DNA of 64,000 bases from Pseudomonas fluorescens (lineage in GTDB: Bacteria; Pseudomonadota; Gammaproteobacteria; Pseudomonadales; Pseudomonadaceae), in contig NZ_CP012830.1 of NCBI RefSeq assembly GCF_001307155.1, positions 992,001 to 1,056,000 of the forward strand, read 5' to 3'. The translations under genes and the position numbers were made by a program. Position 1 is the first letter of the stretch. Every line of letters begins with the position of its first letter. The notes below the pieces were generated by a model. The model was not told the origin of the DNA. It saw only the letters and a list, made by a program, of their open reading frames with translations, and ran no database searches. Of this stretch, positions 12,380-22,090 are shown piece by piece.

Positions 12380-12382
12380 GGA

Positions 12383-12625
12383 TCAGCCTCCGGTAACGGT
12401 GGGGAAAAACGCCACTTCATCACCATCGACGAGCGGTTCGTCGAGCTGGCACAAGTCTTCATTACGCGCGCACATCAGGTTCTGCTCGCTCAGCACCTCG
12501 GCGCCCTCGCGTTGCACCAACAGCAAGCGCACATCGTCGACCGAAGCGAAATCACCTTCGACGCTCAACGAATCAACACCCAGCGCCTCGCGGTAACGGG
12601 CAAAAAACTTCACTGTCAGCTTCAT
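12383..12625 (-). CDS. moaD: Molybdopterin synthase sulphur carrier subunit MoaD
   Basis: The 80-aa beta-grasp protein begins [16 protein letters not shown] and ends in Gly-Gly, the tail that is adenylated and thiocarboxylated for sulphur transfer. Its ATG overlaps the moaC stop codon as ATGA at 12622-12625, so the longer upstream frame is rejected. Confidence 0.94.
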   Translation of the reverse strand: MKLTVKFFARYREALGVDSLSVEGDFASVDDVRLLLVQREGAEVLSEQNLMCARNEDLCQLDEPLVDGDEVAFFPTVTGG

Positions 12626-13095
12626 TGATCGGCCACCTGATAATGCCCGCTCTTGCCGCCGAGCTTCTCCAGCAGGCGCACGGTTTCGATGACCATGCCA
12701 CGGTCCACGGCCTTGCACATGTCGTAGATCGTCAATGCTGCGACACTGGCTGCGGTCAGTGCTTCCATTTCAACCCCGGTCTGCCCGGACAGTTTGCAGC
12801 GGGCGACGATGCGCACCGCATCGAGGCCTTCGGCACTGAGCTCGACCTTGACGCTGGTGAGCATCAACGGATGGCACAGCGGGATCAAATCGGAGGTTTT
12901 CTTCGCCGCCTGAATGCCAGCGATGCGCGCCACGGCAAACACGTCACCTTTGGGGTGACCACCGCTGACAATCATTTGCAGGGTTTCAGGGAGCATACGC
13001 ACAAGCGCTTCGGCCGTGGCTTCACGGAACGTCACGGCTTTTTCGGTGACGTCGACCATATTGGCGCGACCTTGGGAATCGAGATGAGTCAGCAC
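12622..13095 (-). CDS. moaC: Cyclic pyranopterin monophosphate synthase MoaC
   Basis: The 157-aa protein carries the MoaC active-site segments [13 protein letters not shown] and MCKAVDRGM. It converts the MoaA product to cyclic pyranopterin monophosphate in molybdenum-cofactor synthesis. It is the first gene of moaC-moaD-moaE; moaA is not in the window. Confidence 0.95.
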   Translation of the reverse strand: MLTHLDSQGRANMVDVTEKAVTFREATAEALVRMLPETLQMIVSGGHPKGDVFAVARIAGIQAAKKTSDLIPLCHPLMLTSVKVELSAEGLDAVRIVARCKLSGQTGVEMEALTAASVAALTIYDMCKAVDRGMVIETVRLLEKLGGKSGHYQVADQ

Positions 13096-13203
13096 AGCCT
13101 TACTCCTGATCAGGAGCCCCGATTGTAAACCCGTGGGTCAATTTTTCGCGAGTTTGATTGTTGAATCGATACGCCCCTGTAGGAGGGGATGGTCGTCGGG
13201 CAT

Positions 13204-13233
13204 AAAAAACCAGGCGGCTTTGGGGCCGCCCGG
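13204..13233 (-). terminator. Rho-independent terminator of the phoH-like gene
   Basis: The stem pairs 13210-13218 with 13225-13233 (one mismatch, 6-nt loop) and is followed on the minus strand by TTTTTTATG. It lies 15 bp past the stop codon of the PIN-PhoH gene. Confidence 0.85.
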
Positions 13234-13247
13234 TTCTGGTGGGACAT

Positions 13248-14639
13248 TTACAAATGCGATTCGGCGTATTCGGCCAGAATCGAACGTGGCACCCCTTGCA
13301 GGGTGATGTGCACCCCGTTGGGGAAGTCCTTGAAGCGTTCAGTCAGGTAAGTCAGCCCGGAGCTGGTCGCGGACAGGTAAGGGGTGTCGATCTGCGCCAG
13401 GTTGCCCAGGCACACCACTTTGGAACCGGCGCCGGCACGGGTGATGATGGTTTTCATCTGGTGCGGCGTGAGGTTCTGGCATTCGTCGATCAGGATCAGG
13501 CTTTGCTGGAAGCTGCGGCCCCGGATGTAGTTGAGGGATTTGAACTGCAACGGCACTTTGCTGAGGATGTAGTCGACGCTGCCATGGGTACTTTCGTCAT
13601 CCATGTGCAAGGCTTCGAGGTTGTCGGTGATGGCGCCCAGCCAAGGCTCCATTTTTTCTGCTTCGGTGCCCGGCAGGAAACCGATCTCCTGGTCCAGCCC
13701 CTGCACGCTACGGGTGGCGATGATGCGCCGGTAGCGTTTGCTGACCATGGTCTGCTCGATTGCCGCAGCCAGCGCCAGGATGGTTTTACCCGAACCCGCA
13801 GCACCCGACAGGTTGACCAGGTGAATGTCCGGGTCGAGCAAGGCGTACAGCGCCAGGCTCTGATAGATGTCGCGTGGTTTCAGGCCCCAGGCTTCCTGGT
13901 GCAACAGGGGTTCCTGATGCAGGTCGAGGATCAGCAGCTTGTCGACCTGGATTTCCTTGATCCAGCCGACAAAGCCCTGTTCGTCGATGATGAACTCGTT
14001 GATATGCACGGCCGGCAGGTTGTCGATCAGTTGCACCTGGTGCCAGGTGCGGCCATGGTCCTGACGGGTTTCGACCTTGCTCACACGGTCCCAGAACGAG
14101 CCCGTCATGTTGTGATACCCGTTGGGCAGCAACGACACGTCGTCAACCAACTGGTCAGTGCTGTAGTCCTCGGCCGCAATCCCGCAGGCCCGGGCCTTGA
14201 GGCGCATGTTGATGTCTTTGGTCACCAGCACCACGCGCAGTTCCTTGTCCCGCGCGTGCAGGTCGATCAACTGGTTGATGATGATGTTGTCGTTCAAGTG
14301 TTCGGGCAGAACGATGTTCGGCTCGGTACGCTTGCTCATCAGAATCGACAGCAAACCCTTGGGCCCGCTTTTTCCGCGCTGGATCGGTACACCCTGTTCA
14401 ACGTCTTCGGGAGAGGCGTCGCCCAGTGTGTTGTCGATCAGCCGAATGGCCTGACGACATTCGGCCGCAACGCTGTGATGGCCGCTCTTGAGCTTGTCCA
14501 GCTCTTCAAGGACGGTCATCGGGATGGCAACGTGGTGTTCTTCGAAGTTCAGGAGCGCGTTTGGATCGTGGATCAATACGTTGGTATCGAGTACATAAAG
14601 GATTGGCAGGTTGGAGGGGCTACGTCCGTGATCATCCAT
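13248..14639 (-). CDS. PIN-domain PhoH family ATPase (PhoH2-like)
   Basis: The 463-aa protein couples an N-terminal PIN nuclease-like domain (ILYVLDTNVLIHDPNALL at about 13-30, a second acidic block LVTKDINMRLKA) to a C-terminal PhoH ATPase with Walker A GAAGSGKT (about 278-285) and Walker B ILIDECQN (about 380). Proteins of this architecture are RNA helicases/ribonucleases or their YlaK-like relatives. Cellular role in Pseudomonas is not established. It lies next to the moa genes, as in P. aeruginosa, with its own terminator. Confidence 0.88.
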   Translation of the reverse strand: MDDHGRSPSNLPILYVLDTNVLIHDPNALLNFEEHHVAIPMTVLEELDKLKSGHHSVAAECRQAIRLIDNTLGDASPEDVEQGVPIQRGKSGPKGLLSILMSKRTEPNIVLPEHLNDNIIINQLIDLHARDKELRVVLVTKDINMRLKARACGIAAEDYSTDQLVDDVSLLPNGYHNMTGSFWDRVSKVETRQDHGRTWHQVQLIDNLPAVHINEFIIDEQGFVGWIKEIQVDKLLILDLHQEPLLHQEAWGLKPRDIYQSLALYALLDPDIHLVNLSGAAGSGKTILALAAAIEQTMVSKRYRRIIATRSVQGLDQEIGFLPGTEAEKMEPWLGAITDNLEALHMDDESTHGSVDYILSKVPLQFKSLNYIRGRSFQQSLILIDECQNLTPHQMKTIITRAGAGSKVVCLGNLAQIDTPYLSATSSGLTYLTERFKDFPNGVHITLQGVPRSILAEYAESHL

Positions 14640-14988
14640 ACTCGGTCACCTTTGTGGGAGCCAGTCGACGCAATACCATGACAGTGCTGCGCCTCGAAGT
14701 GGCCACCGAATTCACCTGCCGTACTGAAATGAACTGCACGACTCAAGTGAACTGCACACACGGGGTCTTGGAAGACGCCACCTGTGTTGCAGGTTTCGGC
14801 GGTCTGTCTTCGTAATACTCCAAAACCCATGACAGAAAAAAGCACTTTGACGCTTTTTTGAAGTTTATTTTTCAGAGTGACGAAAAGCCCTTGGCGCGCC
14901 GCGCCGGCACCGTTAAAGTCGGAAGTCCGTCTGTATCTAAATCCCTTCTGAAATTCCCCCTGCCCCACTGTTTACTGGGTTCCGCGTT
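14640..14988. other. Intergenic region upstream of the phoH-like gene
   Basis: I see no supported gene in these 349 bp. An 8-bp inverted repeat AAAAAAGC / GCTTTTTT (14836-14843 and 14852-14859) could act as a weak bidirectional terminator. The phoH-like promoter should lie in the left part. Confidence 0.5.
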
Positions 14989-16113
14989 TCAGCGAAAAGC
15001 CTCCTGACAATCTTCCCAGCCGATCCCGCTTTGCGCGGTGTGCATCAGCAGCCAGGGCATTGCCGTTTTCACCACGTCCTGTTTGGCGTTGAAATTGATC
15101 ACCCCGTGGCGCCACAGCAGCATCAATGTCAGCACCCGCTGTGCGCTCTGCTCAGCCGTGAGCTGCCGACTGCCGTCCGCAGGATCGATGTCCCACAGCG
15201 CAACCTGCACCCCCTGAGCCTTGAAGAAACCCTGCGCATCGGCGCGACGCTGGCCGTTCGGCGGGCGGAACAACGGCACGAAGTTTTCTGGCAGTTTGCT
15301 CTTCACCAGTTCGACGCTGCGAGTCACTGAGTACTGCCAATCCTGCCAATGGCTGTGGGAGCGAAATTCCCAGCCCTGCACCCCGATGCATTGCTTTGAG
15401 TACAACGTTTGCAGCTCGGCCACCGAATGCTGTGCCAAGCGGTTCTGGATATCGCTGCCCAGTACAAAAAAGGTCCCGCTCAGGTTCGCCTTGCGCAGGT
15501 ACTCGGCCAGCCACGCTGTGTTGTCCGGCGCAAGGTTGGCGGCGCTATCGAAACTCAGCACAAACAGCCGATCGTTGAGTTCATCGCCGTTACGCTCGTA
15601 GTCGCCAAACAGTTCGACTTCGCTACTGGTCTGCGGAAACAGCGCGGCCTTGCGCAATTGTTCGTCCAGATAGCGCTCGTGAAAATGCCGGCTCGGCTCG
15701 GCCCAGCGGGCGTAATAGGAGTCTTCGCCGAGTTCGAACTTGGCGGCCTGCTCGCGCAGGGTGTCCATGTCTTCGACCAGAAAACAGAAGGACGCATCCT
15801 GATCGCAGCTCTGCTGGGCAAAGTTATAGTTGGCAAGCAAACGCTTCCACATACGCGCGCGCAGCGTGTTGATCGACTCGAGGTTGATCATGCGCAACCC
15901 CAGGCGCTGCTTTAAAGCAGCTTCATCCAGCGCTTCACTGGCGAGCAAGGCCCGGGCGAAGGTGAGGATTTCCGCACGTGAAGCGACATCGAACAGGGTC
16001 GGGCTGCCCAGTTGCTCCGGCCAGGTGCTGCGGTCCAGCGTGGCAGGGTCGTTGGGCGCGGCATAGGCACTCACGCTGAACAACCAGGCACAAAACAGTA
16101 AAGCGATACGCAA
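14989..16113 (-). CDS. Secreted polysaccharide-deacetylase-like protein
   Basis: The 374-aa protein starts at a TTG at 16113 preceded by GGAG at 7-nt spacing. This gives a clean signal peptide, MRIALLFCAWLFSVSAYA/APN. The longer frame begins inside a REP element and encodes REP-derived residues, so it is rejected. The C-terminal half shows the NodB fold (LFVLSFDSAANL, SGTFFVLGSDIQ, PLFRPPNGQ, VALWDIDPADG). The metal-binding motifs look degenerate: the usual DD is DS, and the H-x3-H motif reads as SHSHWQD. Activity on a glycan is therefore uncertain. Confidence 0.75.
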   Translation of the reverse strand: MRIALLFCAWLFSVSAYAAPNDPATLDRSTWPEQLGSPTLFDVASRAEILTFARALLASEALDEAALKQRLGLRMINLESINTLRARMWKRLLANYNFAQQSCDQDASFCFLVEDMDTLREQAAKFELGEDSYYARWAEPSRHFHERYLDEQLRKAALFPQTSSEVELFGDYERNGDELNDRLFVLSFDSAANLAPDNTAWLAEYLRKANLSGTFFVLGSDIQNRLAQHSVAELQTLYSKQCIGVQGWEFRSHSHWQDWQYSVTRSVELVKSKLPENFVPLFRPPNGQRRADAQGFFKAQGVQVALWDIDPADGSRQLTAEQSAQRVLTLMLLWRHGVINFNAKQDVVKTAMPWLLMHTAQSGIGWEDCQEAFR

Positions 16114-16190
16114 AGGGATGTCTCCATAACAAAACCCGCGCGGCACTATAGCTGATCTTGCGACCCTCCCTGCTGCGCCTGCGTACCCAA

Positions 16191-16323
16191 TGTGGCGAGG
16201 GAGCTTGCTCCCGCTCGATCGCGAAGCGGTCGCAAAGCCAGCGACCACGATTTGCCTGACATGATGAAGTTGCAAACTTCAGGGCCGCTTCGCAGCCCAA
16301 CGGGAGCAAGCTCCCTCGCCACA
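16191..16323. repeat. REP pair (GTGGCGAGGGAGC family) upstream of yaaA
   Basis: Arms at 16191-16213 and 16301-16323 are inverted copies of TGTGGCGAGGGAGCTTGCTC, with a small nested inverted repeat (GAAGTTGCAAACTTC) between them. Confidence 0.88.
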
Positions 16324-16418
16324 AAGGACTCGACACCACCGATCAGCTATCACTTCCATAGCTGGAGTCAACCGGGACAACCCCCTAGAATCCCCGCACG
16401 ATTAAAGGAGACGACTTC

Positions 16419-17198
16419 ATGCTGATGGTGATTTCCCCCGCCAAGACCCTCGATTACGAAACACCGCCGGCCACCCAGCGTTTCACTCAACCGCAATACC
16501 TGGACCATTCCCAGGAGCTGATCCTGCAATTGCGCGAGCTGAGCCCGGCACAGATCAGCGAGTTGATGCACGTTTCCGACAAGATCGGCGGCCTCAACGC
16601 TGCACGCTTCGGCAGCTGGACCCCGGCGTTTACGCCAGCCAATGCCAAGCAGGCGCTGCTGGCGTTCAAGGGTGACGTGTACACCGGCATGAATGCCCAG
16701 ACCTTCAGCGAAGCCGATTTCGACTACGCCCAGCAACACTTGCGCATGCTCTCGGGCCTCTACGGCCTGCTGCGCCCGCTGGACCTGATGCAACCGTATC
16801 GGCTGGAGATGGGCACCAAACTGGCCAATGCCCGCGGCAAGGACCTGTATGCCTTCTGGGGCACGCAAATCAGCGAATGGCTGAACGAAGCCCTGGCCGA
16901 GCAAGGCGATGACGTGCTGCTCAACCTCGCCTCCAACGAGTACTTCTCGGCGGTCAAACGCAGCGCCTTGAACGCCCGGATCATCAACACCGAGTTCAAG
17001 GACCTGAAGAACGGCCAGTACAAGATCATCAGCTTCTACGCGAAGAAAGCCCGCGGGATGATGAGCCGTTTCGTGATCCAGGAACGCATCAACGACCCGG
17101 CTGCGCTCAAGCAATTTGACGTGCAGGGTTACCGTTACAGCGCCGAACAGTCGAAACCCGACAACCTGGTTTTCCTGCGCGACCACGCCCCCGAATAA
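16419..17198 (+). CDS. yaaA: YaaA family peroxide-stress protein (DUF328)
   Basis: The 259-aa protein starts [17 protein letters not shown] and contains [31 protein letters not shown] and [13 protein letters not shown], the conserved blocks of YaaA. In E. coli YaaA limits free iron and protects DNA under peroxide stress and is controlled by OxyR; the same role here is inferred. AAAGGAG precedes the ATG. A long hairpin (17210-17240) follows the stop codon. Confidence 0.93.
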   Translation: MLMVISPAKTLDYETPPATQRFTQPQYLDHSQELILQLRELSPAQISELMHVSDKIGGLNAARFGSWTPAFTPANAKQALLAFKGDVYTGMNAQTFSEADFDYAQQHLRMLSGLYGLLRPLDLMQPYRLEMGTKLANARGKDLYAFWGTQISEWLNEALAEQGDDVLLNLASNEYFSAVKRSALNARIINTEFKDLKNGQYKIISFYAKKARGMMSRFVIQERINDPAALKQFDVQGYRYSAEQSKPDNLVFLRDHAPE

Positions 17199-18003
17199 AG
17201 CATCACGATGGCGCACGACATTGATCAATGTGCGTGCGCCGAAACGTGGTTTCCCCCTCCATCTCCCTCGCCCAATTCGTCATTTTTTTGGCGCCAAAAA
17301 CACATCAATTCCATTTATGAAATTTCTTTCACTCGACAAGCGTGAATTTTTTCAGTAGTGGCACGCATTTTTTTCAAGCGTAGTGGCAAAAAACTATTCA
17401 CGTTAATTAACTCCCCATTAATAAAGGTCGAAACGGCAAGTGCTATCAATATGAGAGCAGTGCCATCTTTTGCAATATTTCAGAAAATTTCAAAAATCGG
17501 GATAAGCCGCCATGAACTATCTGAAAATACACCGCTCATACCACCGGTAACGATTATCTCCGAGCGTGTACGAGATAACTTACACAGCGTGCAGGCCCTA
17601 TCGCCAAGTTGTCATATTCAACTTTGCTTTCAGGCCACTTATTTGCAATAACAGGAGATAACGCACCATTACTATCCCCTACAAGGCCAAGGCTGCCCCC
17701 CCTGTAAACGTGCTCACCTGAGCATCTGAGTGCTTGATATTGCTGGCTTTATGCCAACTTTCAAGTACCACCAGCCTTTTGCACCACGGTATTCAAAAGA
17801 AATGCCGGCTGCAGTTCAGGGCACGCCTTCACTATCAGGCCAAGTTTCGCACACCTTGAGTGCACTTATTTAGACACTCGGAATTGAGTATGCCTGCACA
17901 CGGTATTGTGGCGCCTGCCGTCCACACTTCCGAGTGCACTTCGACCGCTGAACACTATTAACTTCGCGCCTTTAATGGCGTGATCAATACAGAGGTAATT
18001 GCG
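17199..18003 (+). promoter_or_regulatory. AT-rich intergenic region and untranslated leader upstream of algD
   Basis: About 800 bp without a supported gene lie between yaaA and algD, and they are visibly richer in A+T than the flanks. It contains: a near-perfect long hairpin after yaaA (17210-17240); a 16-bp palindrome TTTTTGGCGCCAAAAA (17285-17300); a direct repeat GTAGTGGCA (17355-17363, 17380-17388); a candidate AlgU promoter (17514-17540); and a 10-bp direct repeat GAGTGCACTT (17858-17867, 17932-17941). CCAATTCGTC at 17272-17281 is a partial match to the AlgR site ACCGTTCGTC. Long leaders and far-upstream activator sites are known for P. aeruginosa algD. Confidence 0.7.
17514..17540 (+). 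promoter_or_regulatory. Candidate AlgU (sigma-22) promoter of the alginate operon
   Basis: GAACTA (17514-17519), 16 bp, then TCATA (17536-17540) resembles the extracytoplasmic-function sigma consensus GAACTT-N16/17-TCtgA that drives algD in P. aeruginosa. It would give a leader of roughly 450 nt, somewhat longer than the leader of about 370 nt in P. aeruginosa. No better match was seen between yaaA and algD. Confidence 0.45.
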
Positions 18004-19320
18004 ATGCGCATCAGCATATTTGGTTTGGGTTACGTCGGCGCAGTCTGTGCCGGTTGCCTGTCTGCACGAGGCCACGACGTGGTTGGCGTGGACATTTCCA
18101 AAGACAAGATCGACCTGATCAATGCCGGTAAATCTCCGATCGTTGAACCGGGTCTGGGCGAGCTGCTGACCCAGGGCATTCATACCGGTCGTCTGCGCGG
18201 CACCACCAACTTCGCAGAAGCCATCCGTGACACCGACCTGTCGATGATCTGCGTCGGTACACCGAGCAAGAAGAACGGCGATCTGGAACTCAACTACATC
18301 GAATCGGTGTGCCGCGAGATCGGCTTTGTCCTGCGTGACAAAACCACCCGCCACACCATCGTGGTCCGCAGCACCGTGTTGCCGGGCACCGTGAAAAACG
18401 TGGTGATTCCGATTCTCGAAGACTGCTCGGGCAAAAAGGCCGGCGTCGATTTCGGCGTTGCCGTGAACCCTGAGTTCCTGCGTGAAAGCACCGCGATCAA
18501 GGACTACGACCTGCCACCGATGACGGTCATCGGTGAGTTCGACAAGGCCAGCGGTGACGTTCTGCAATCGCTGTACGAAGAGCTCGACGCGCCGATCATC
18601 CGCAAGGACATCGAAGTCGCCGAGATGATCAAGTACACCTGCAACGTCTGGCATGCCACCAAAGTGACCTTCGCCAACGAGATCGGCAACATCGCCAAAG
18701 CGGTCGGCGTCGATGGTCGCGAAGTGATGGAAGTGGTCTGCCAGGACAAGACCCTCAACCTGTCCCAGTACTACATGCGCCCGGGCTTCGCATTTGGTGG
18801 CTCGTGCCTGCCGAAGGACGTGCGCGCCCTGACCTACCGCGCAAGCTCCCTGGACATCGAAGCGCCGCTGCTCAACTCGCTGATGCGCAGTAACGAATCC
18901 CAGGTGCAGAACGCCTTTGACATCGTTTCCAGCCACGACAAACGCAAAGTCGCCCTGCTCGGCCTGAGCTTCAAGGCCGGCACCGATGACCTGCGCGAAA
19001 GCCCGCTGGTGGAGCTGGCGGAAATGCTGATCGGCAAGGGTTACGACCTGAGCATCTACGACAGCAACGTCGAATACGCCCGCGTCCACGGTGCGAACAA
19101 GGATTACATCGAGTCGAAGATTCCTCACGTCTCGTCCTTGCTCAACTCGGACTTCGACTCGGTGATCGACAACTCCGACGTGATCATCCTCGGCAACCGC
19201 GACGAGAAGTTCCGCGCCCTGGCCGAGACCGCGCCGCACGGCAAGCAAGTGGTCGACCTGGTCGGCTTCATGTCCAAAGCCACCAGCGTCAGTGGCCGCA
19301 CCGAAGGTATCTGCTGGTAA
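18004..19320 (+). CDS. algD: GDP-mannose 6-dehydrogenase AlgD
   Basis: The 438-aa protein starts [17 protein letters not shown] with the NAD-binding GxGxxG. The catalytic cysteine lies in GGSCLPKDV at residue 268, the same position as in the P. aeruginosa enzyme. It oxidises GDP-mannose twice to GDP-mannuronate, the committed step of alginate synthesis. AGAGG precedes the ATG at 18004; the upstream ATG-like extension is rejected. It is the first gene of a 12-gene operon. Confidence 0.97.
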   Translation: MRISIFGLGYVGAVCAGCLSARGHDVVGVDISKDKIDLINAGKSPIVEPGLGELLTQGIHTGRLRGTTNFAEAIRDTDLSMICVGTPSKKNGDLELNYIESVCREIGFVLRDKTTRHTIVVRSTVLPGTVKNVVIPILEDCSGKKAGVDFGVAVNPEFLRESTAIKDYDLPPMTVIGEFDKASGDVLQSLYEELDAPIIRKDIEVAEMIKYTCNVWHATKVTFANEIGNIAKAVGVDGREVMEVVCQDKTLNLSQYYMRPGFAFGGSCLPKDVRALTYRASSLDIEAPLLNSLMRSNESQVQNAFDIVSSHDKRKVALLGLSFKAGTDDLRESPLVELAEMLIGKGYDLSIYDSNVEYARVHGANKDYIESKIPHVSSLLNSDFDSVIDNSDVIILGNRDEKFRALAETAPHGKQVVDLVGFMSKATSVSGRTEGICW

Positions 19321-19394
19321 CCGCCGTTCCCCGTAGGCGCTGGTTCTGCCAGCGCCTACGACTGCTCATCGCCGAAACACAATGGATGCAGATT

Positions 19395-20876
19395 ATGCAC
19401 AGGCTAAAGCACCGCCTACTTCAGGCTGCCGGTTGGCTGTTTTACCTCAGTTTATTGATGGGCATCGCCATGGCGCTGCCTGTGAGCACTTTCGACTCGC
19501 AGTCCAAGGACTTCATTTTCCTGATTGGCGCCGTTGGTATCTGGCGCTATTCGATGGGTGCCACGCACTTTCTGCGCGGCATGCTGTTTCTCTACGTGGT
19601 CTACCCGCACCTGCGGCGCAAAGTGCGCAAGCTCGGCAAGACGGCAGACCCGTCCCACGTGTTTTTGATGGTCACCAGTTTTCGTATCGACGCGCTGACC
19701 ACCGCCCAGGTCTACAGCTCGGTGATTCGCGAAGCGATCGAGTGCGAGCTTCCGACCACCGTGGTCTGCTCGATCGTGGAAATGTCCGATGAGCTGTTGG
19801 TGAAAAGCCTCTGGGCCAAAATGAACCCGCCGGACCGGGTCAAGCTCGACTTCGTGCGCATCCCCGGCACCGGCAAACGCGATGGCCTGGCCTTCGGTTT
19901 CCGCGCCATCTCGCGCCACCTGCCGGACGACCGCGCGGTCGTGGCGGTGATCGATGGCGACACCGTGCTTGCCGAAGGCGTAGTACGTAAAACCGTGCCG
20001 TGGTTCCAGCTGTTCGGCAATGTCGGCGGCCTGACCACCAACGAGTTTTGCGAAGTGCGCGGCGGCTACATCATGAGCGAATGGCACAAGCTGCGCTTCG
20101 CCCAGCGTCACATCAACATGTGCTCGATGGCCCTGTCCAAGCGCGTGCTGACCATGACCGGGCGCATGTCGGTATTTCGCGCCAGCGTGGTCACCGACCC
20201 GGACTTCATCGCCGACGTCGAAAGCGACTCGCTGCAACACTGGCGCCTGGGCCGTTTCAAGTTTCTCACCGGCGACGACAAGTCCAGCTGGTTCAGCCTG
20301 ATGCGCCTGGGTTACGACACCTTCTACGTGCCCGACGCGGCGATCAACACCGTTGAACACCCGCCGGAAAAGAGCTTCATCAAGGCCAGCCGCAAGCTGA
20401 TGTTCCGCTGGTACGGCAACAATCTGCGGCAGAACTCCCGGGCACTGGGCCTGGGGATGAAACGCCTGGGCCTGTTCACCTCGGTGGTGCTGTTCGACCA
20501 ACGCGTGTCGATGTGGACCTCGCTGCTGGGCCTGACCGTGGCACTGATCGCCAGCTTCAAATACGGCACTGCGTTCATCCTCGTGTACCTGCTGTGGATC
20601 GGCATCACCCGCCTGATCCTGACCCTGTTGCTCTCCTGCTCGGGACACAAGATCGGCCCGGCCTACCCGGCGATTCTTTATTACAACCAGATCGTTGGCG
20701 CGCTGGTGAAGATCTACGTGTTCTTCCGCCTCGACCAACAGTCCTGGACCCGTCAGGACACCAAATTGACCCGTGATCTGGCCAGCTTTCAACGTTGGTT
20801 CAACACCTGGTCGTCTCGGACCATGACCTTCTCCGCCGGCAGCATCTTCGTCGCCGTGCTGCTGTTGATGGTCTGA
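19395..20876 (+). CDS. alg8: Mannuronan synthase catalytic subunit Alg8
   Basis: The 493-aa inner-membrane GT2 glycosyltransferase has N-terminal membrane helices, a cytosolic catalytic domain ([12 protein letters not shown] with the DxD-type acids, [15 protein letters not shown]) and C-terminal helices. It polymerises GDP-mannuronate. I prefer the ATG at 19395 ([10 protein letters not shown]), which gives a length close to the P. aeruginosa protein; an in-frame ATG at 19386 adds three residues. Activity requires c-di-GMP binding by Alg44, encoded next. Confidence 0.95.
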   Translation: MHRLKHRLLQAAGWLFYLSLLMGIAMALPVSTFDSQSKDFIFLIGAVGIWRYSMGATHFLRGMLFLYVVYPHLRRKVRKLGKTADPSHVFLMVTSFRIDALTTAQVYSSVIREAIECELPTTVVCSIVEMSDELLVKSLWAKMNPPDRVKLDFVRIPGTGKRDGLAFGFRAISRHLPDDRAVVAVIDGDTVLAEGVVRKTVPWFQLFGNVGGLTTNEFCEVRGGYIMSEWHKLRFAQRHINMCSMALSKRVLTMTGRMSVFRASVVTDPDFIADVESDSLQHWRLGRFKFLTGDDKSSWFSLMRLGYDTFYVPDAAINTVEHPPEKSFIKASRKLMFRWYGNNLRQNSRALGLGMKRLGLFTSVVLFDQRVSMWTSLLGLTVALIASFKYGTAFILVYLLWIGITRLILTLLLSCSGHKIGPAYPAILYYNQIVGALVKIYVFFRLDQQSWTRQDTKLTRDLASFQRWFNTWSSRTMTFSAGSIFVAVLLLMV

Positions 20877-20911
20877 CCTGCCTTGCCTGAATTAACGAGG
20901 AAATACCCCCT

Positions 20912-22081
20912 ATGAATACCGCCGCGAACATCAACGTAGTGCATGAATCCGAAGCCCAACGCCAACACGCCCGAGTGAAAATCCCGGCCAAGTTGCGCTT
21001 CTTCGGACCCGACCGCACGCCTGTGGACGCACGCCTCATCGACCTGTCCGCCGGTGGCCTGAGCTTCAATGCCGGCCAAGTACTGCTCAAGGTCGGGGAT
21101 GTGCACAAGGGCCGACTGCAATTCTTGATCGACAACCTCGGCCTGGCCATGGACGTCGAGATACAGATTCGCTCGTTCGACCGCCAGACCGGTCGCACCG
21201 GTTGCCAGTTCCAGAATCTCGAACCGCAGGACATCTCGACCCTGCGCCACCTGATCACGTCGCACCTGTCCGGTGACATCGTGACCATGGGCGATGTGCT
21301 GGCGACCCTGCAACGCGACAACTTCACCAAGGCGCGCAAGCTCAAGGACGGTGGCCACGGCATGAGCGCTTTCGGGCGCTTGCGGGCAGTGACCTTCAGC
21401 CTGGGGATTTTCGTCGTCGGCCTCGCAGCGTTCGGCTTCGTTTTCAAATCGGTGTACGGCATGTACTTCGTCAGCCACGCCCAGGCCGGTCTGGTCAGTG
21501 TTTCCGGCATGAACGTCACCATGCCTCGCGACGGCACCGTACAAAGCCTGATCAAGACCGATGGCGTTGCGGCCAAGGGCGCGCCACTGGCGACGTTCAG
21601 TACCAGCATGCTCGACGTGCTCAAGGGTCATCTGGACGAAAACCAGTTGCAGCCGGCCAAGGTTGAAGAGCTGTTCGGCAAGCAGATGACCGGCACCCTC
21701 ACCTCGCCGTGCGATTGCACCGTGGCCCAACAAATGGTCGCCGACGGTCAGTACGCCAGCAAAGGCGACGTGATCTTCAAACTGGTGCCGCAGGGCAGCC
21801 AGGCCAGTGTCGAAGCACGCTTCTCCTATCGCCAGTTCGCTGACGTGCGTCCGGGTACGAAAGTGAGCTTCCAGATCGCCGGCGAAGACGCTACGCGTAC
21901 CGGCACCATCGTCAGCAGCACCAGCCTGAAAAGCGAAGACCTGTCGTCCGACATCCGCGTGCAGATCAAGCCTGACGCACCGCTGGACAGCACCTTCGCC
22001 GGTCGCCCGGCAGAAGTCAGCAGCAACCGCGGCCCTTCCTTGAACTGGCTGATCGACAAAGCCATGGCCGCGGGTCTTTAA
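20912..22081 (+). CDS. alg44: Alginate co-polymerase Alg44 (PilZ c-di-GMP receptor)
   Basis: The 389-aa protein has an N-terminal PilZ domain with Arg17, Arg21, Asp44 and Ser46 in place (the RxxxR and DxSxxG motifs), so it should bind c-di-GMP. One transmembrane helix follows (FSLGIFVVGLAAFGFVF), then a periplasmic HlyD-like domain. It activates Alg8 and links synthesis to export. It starts 35 bp after alg8. Confidence 0.96.
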   Translation: MNTAANINVVHESEAQRQHARVKIPAKLRFFGPDRTPVDARLIDLSAGGLSFNAGQVLLKVGDVHKGRLQFLIDNLGLAMDVEIQIRSFDRQTGRTGCQFQNLEPQDISTLRHLITSHLSGDIVTMGDVLATLQRDNFTKARKLKDGGHGMSAFGRLRAVTFSLGIFVVGLAAFGFVFKSVYGMYFVSHAQAGLVSVSGMNVTMPRDGTVQSLIKTDGVAAKGAPLATFSTSMLDVLKGHLDENQLQPAKVEELFGKQMTGTLTSPCDCTVAQQMVADGQYASKGDVIFKLVPQGSQASVEARFSYRQFADVRPGTKVSFQIAGEDATRTGTIVSSTSLKSEDLSSDIRVQIKPDAPLDSTFAGRPAEVSSNRGPSLNWLIDKAMAAGL

Positions 22082-22090
22082 GCGGAGGAC

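Noticed and set aside
16114..16275. N-terminal extension of the deacetylase-like protein to 16275
   Set aside because: The extension encodes REP-derived residues and would bury the signal peptide; TTG at 16113 has GGAG at proper spacing.
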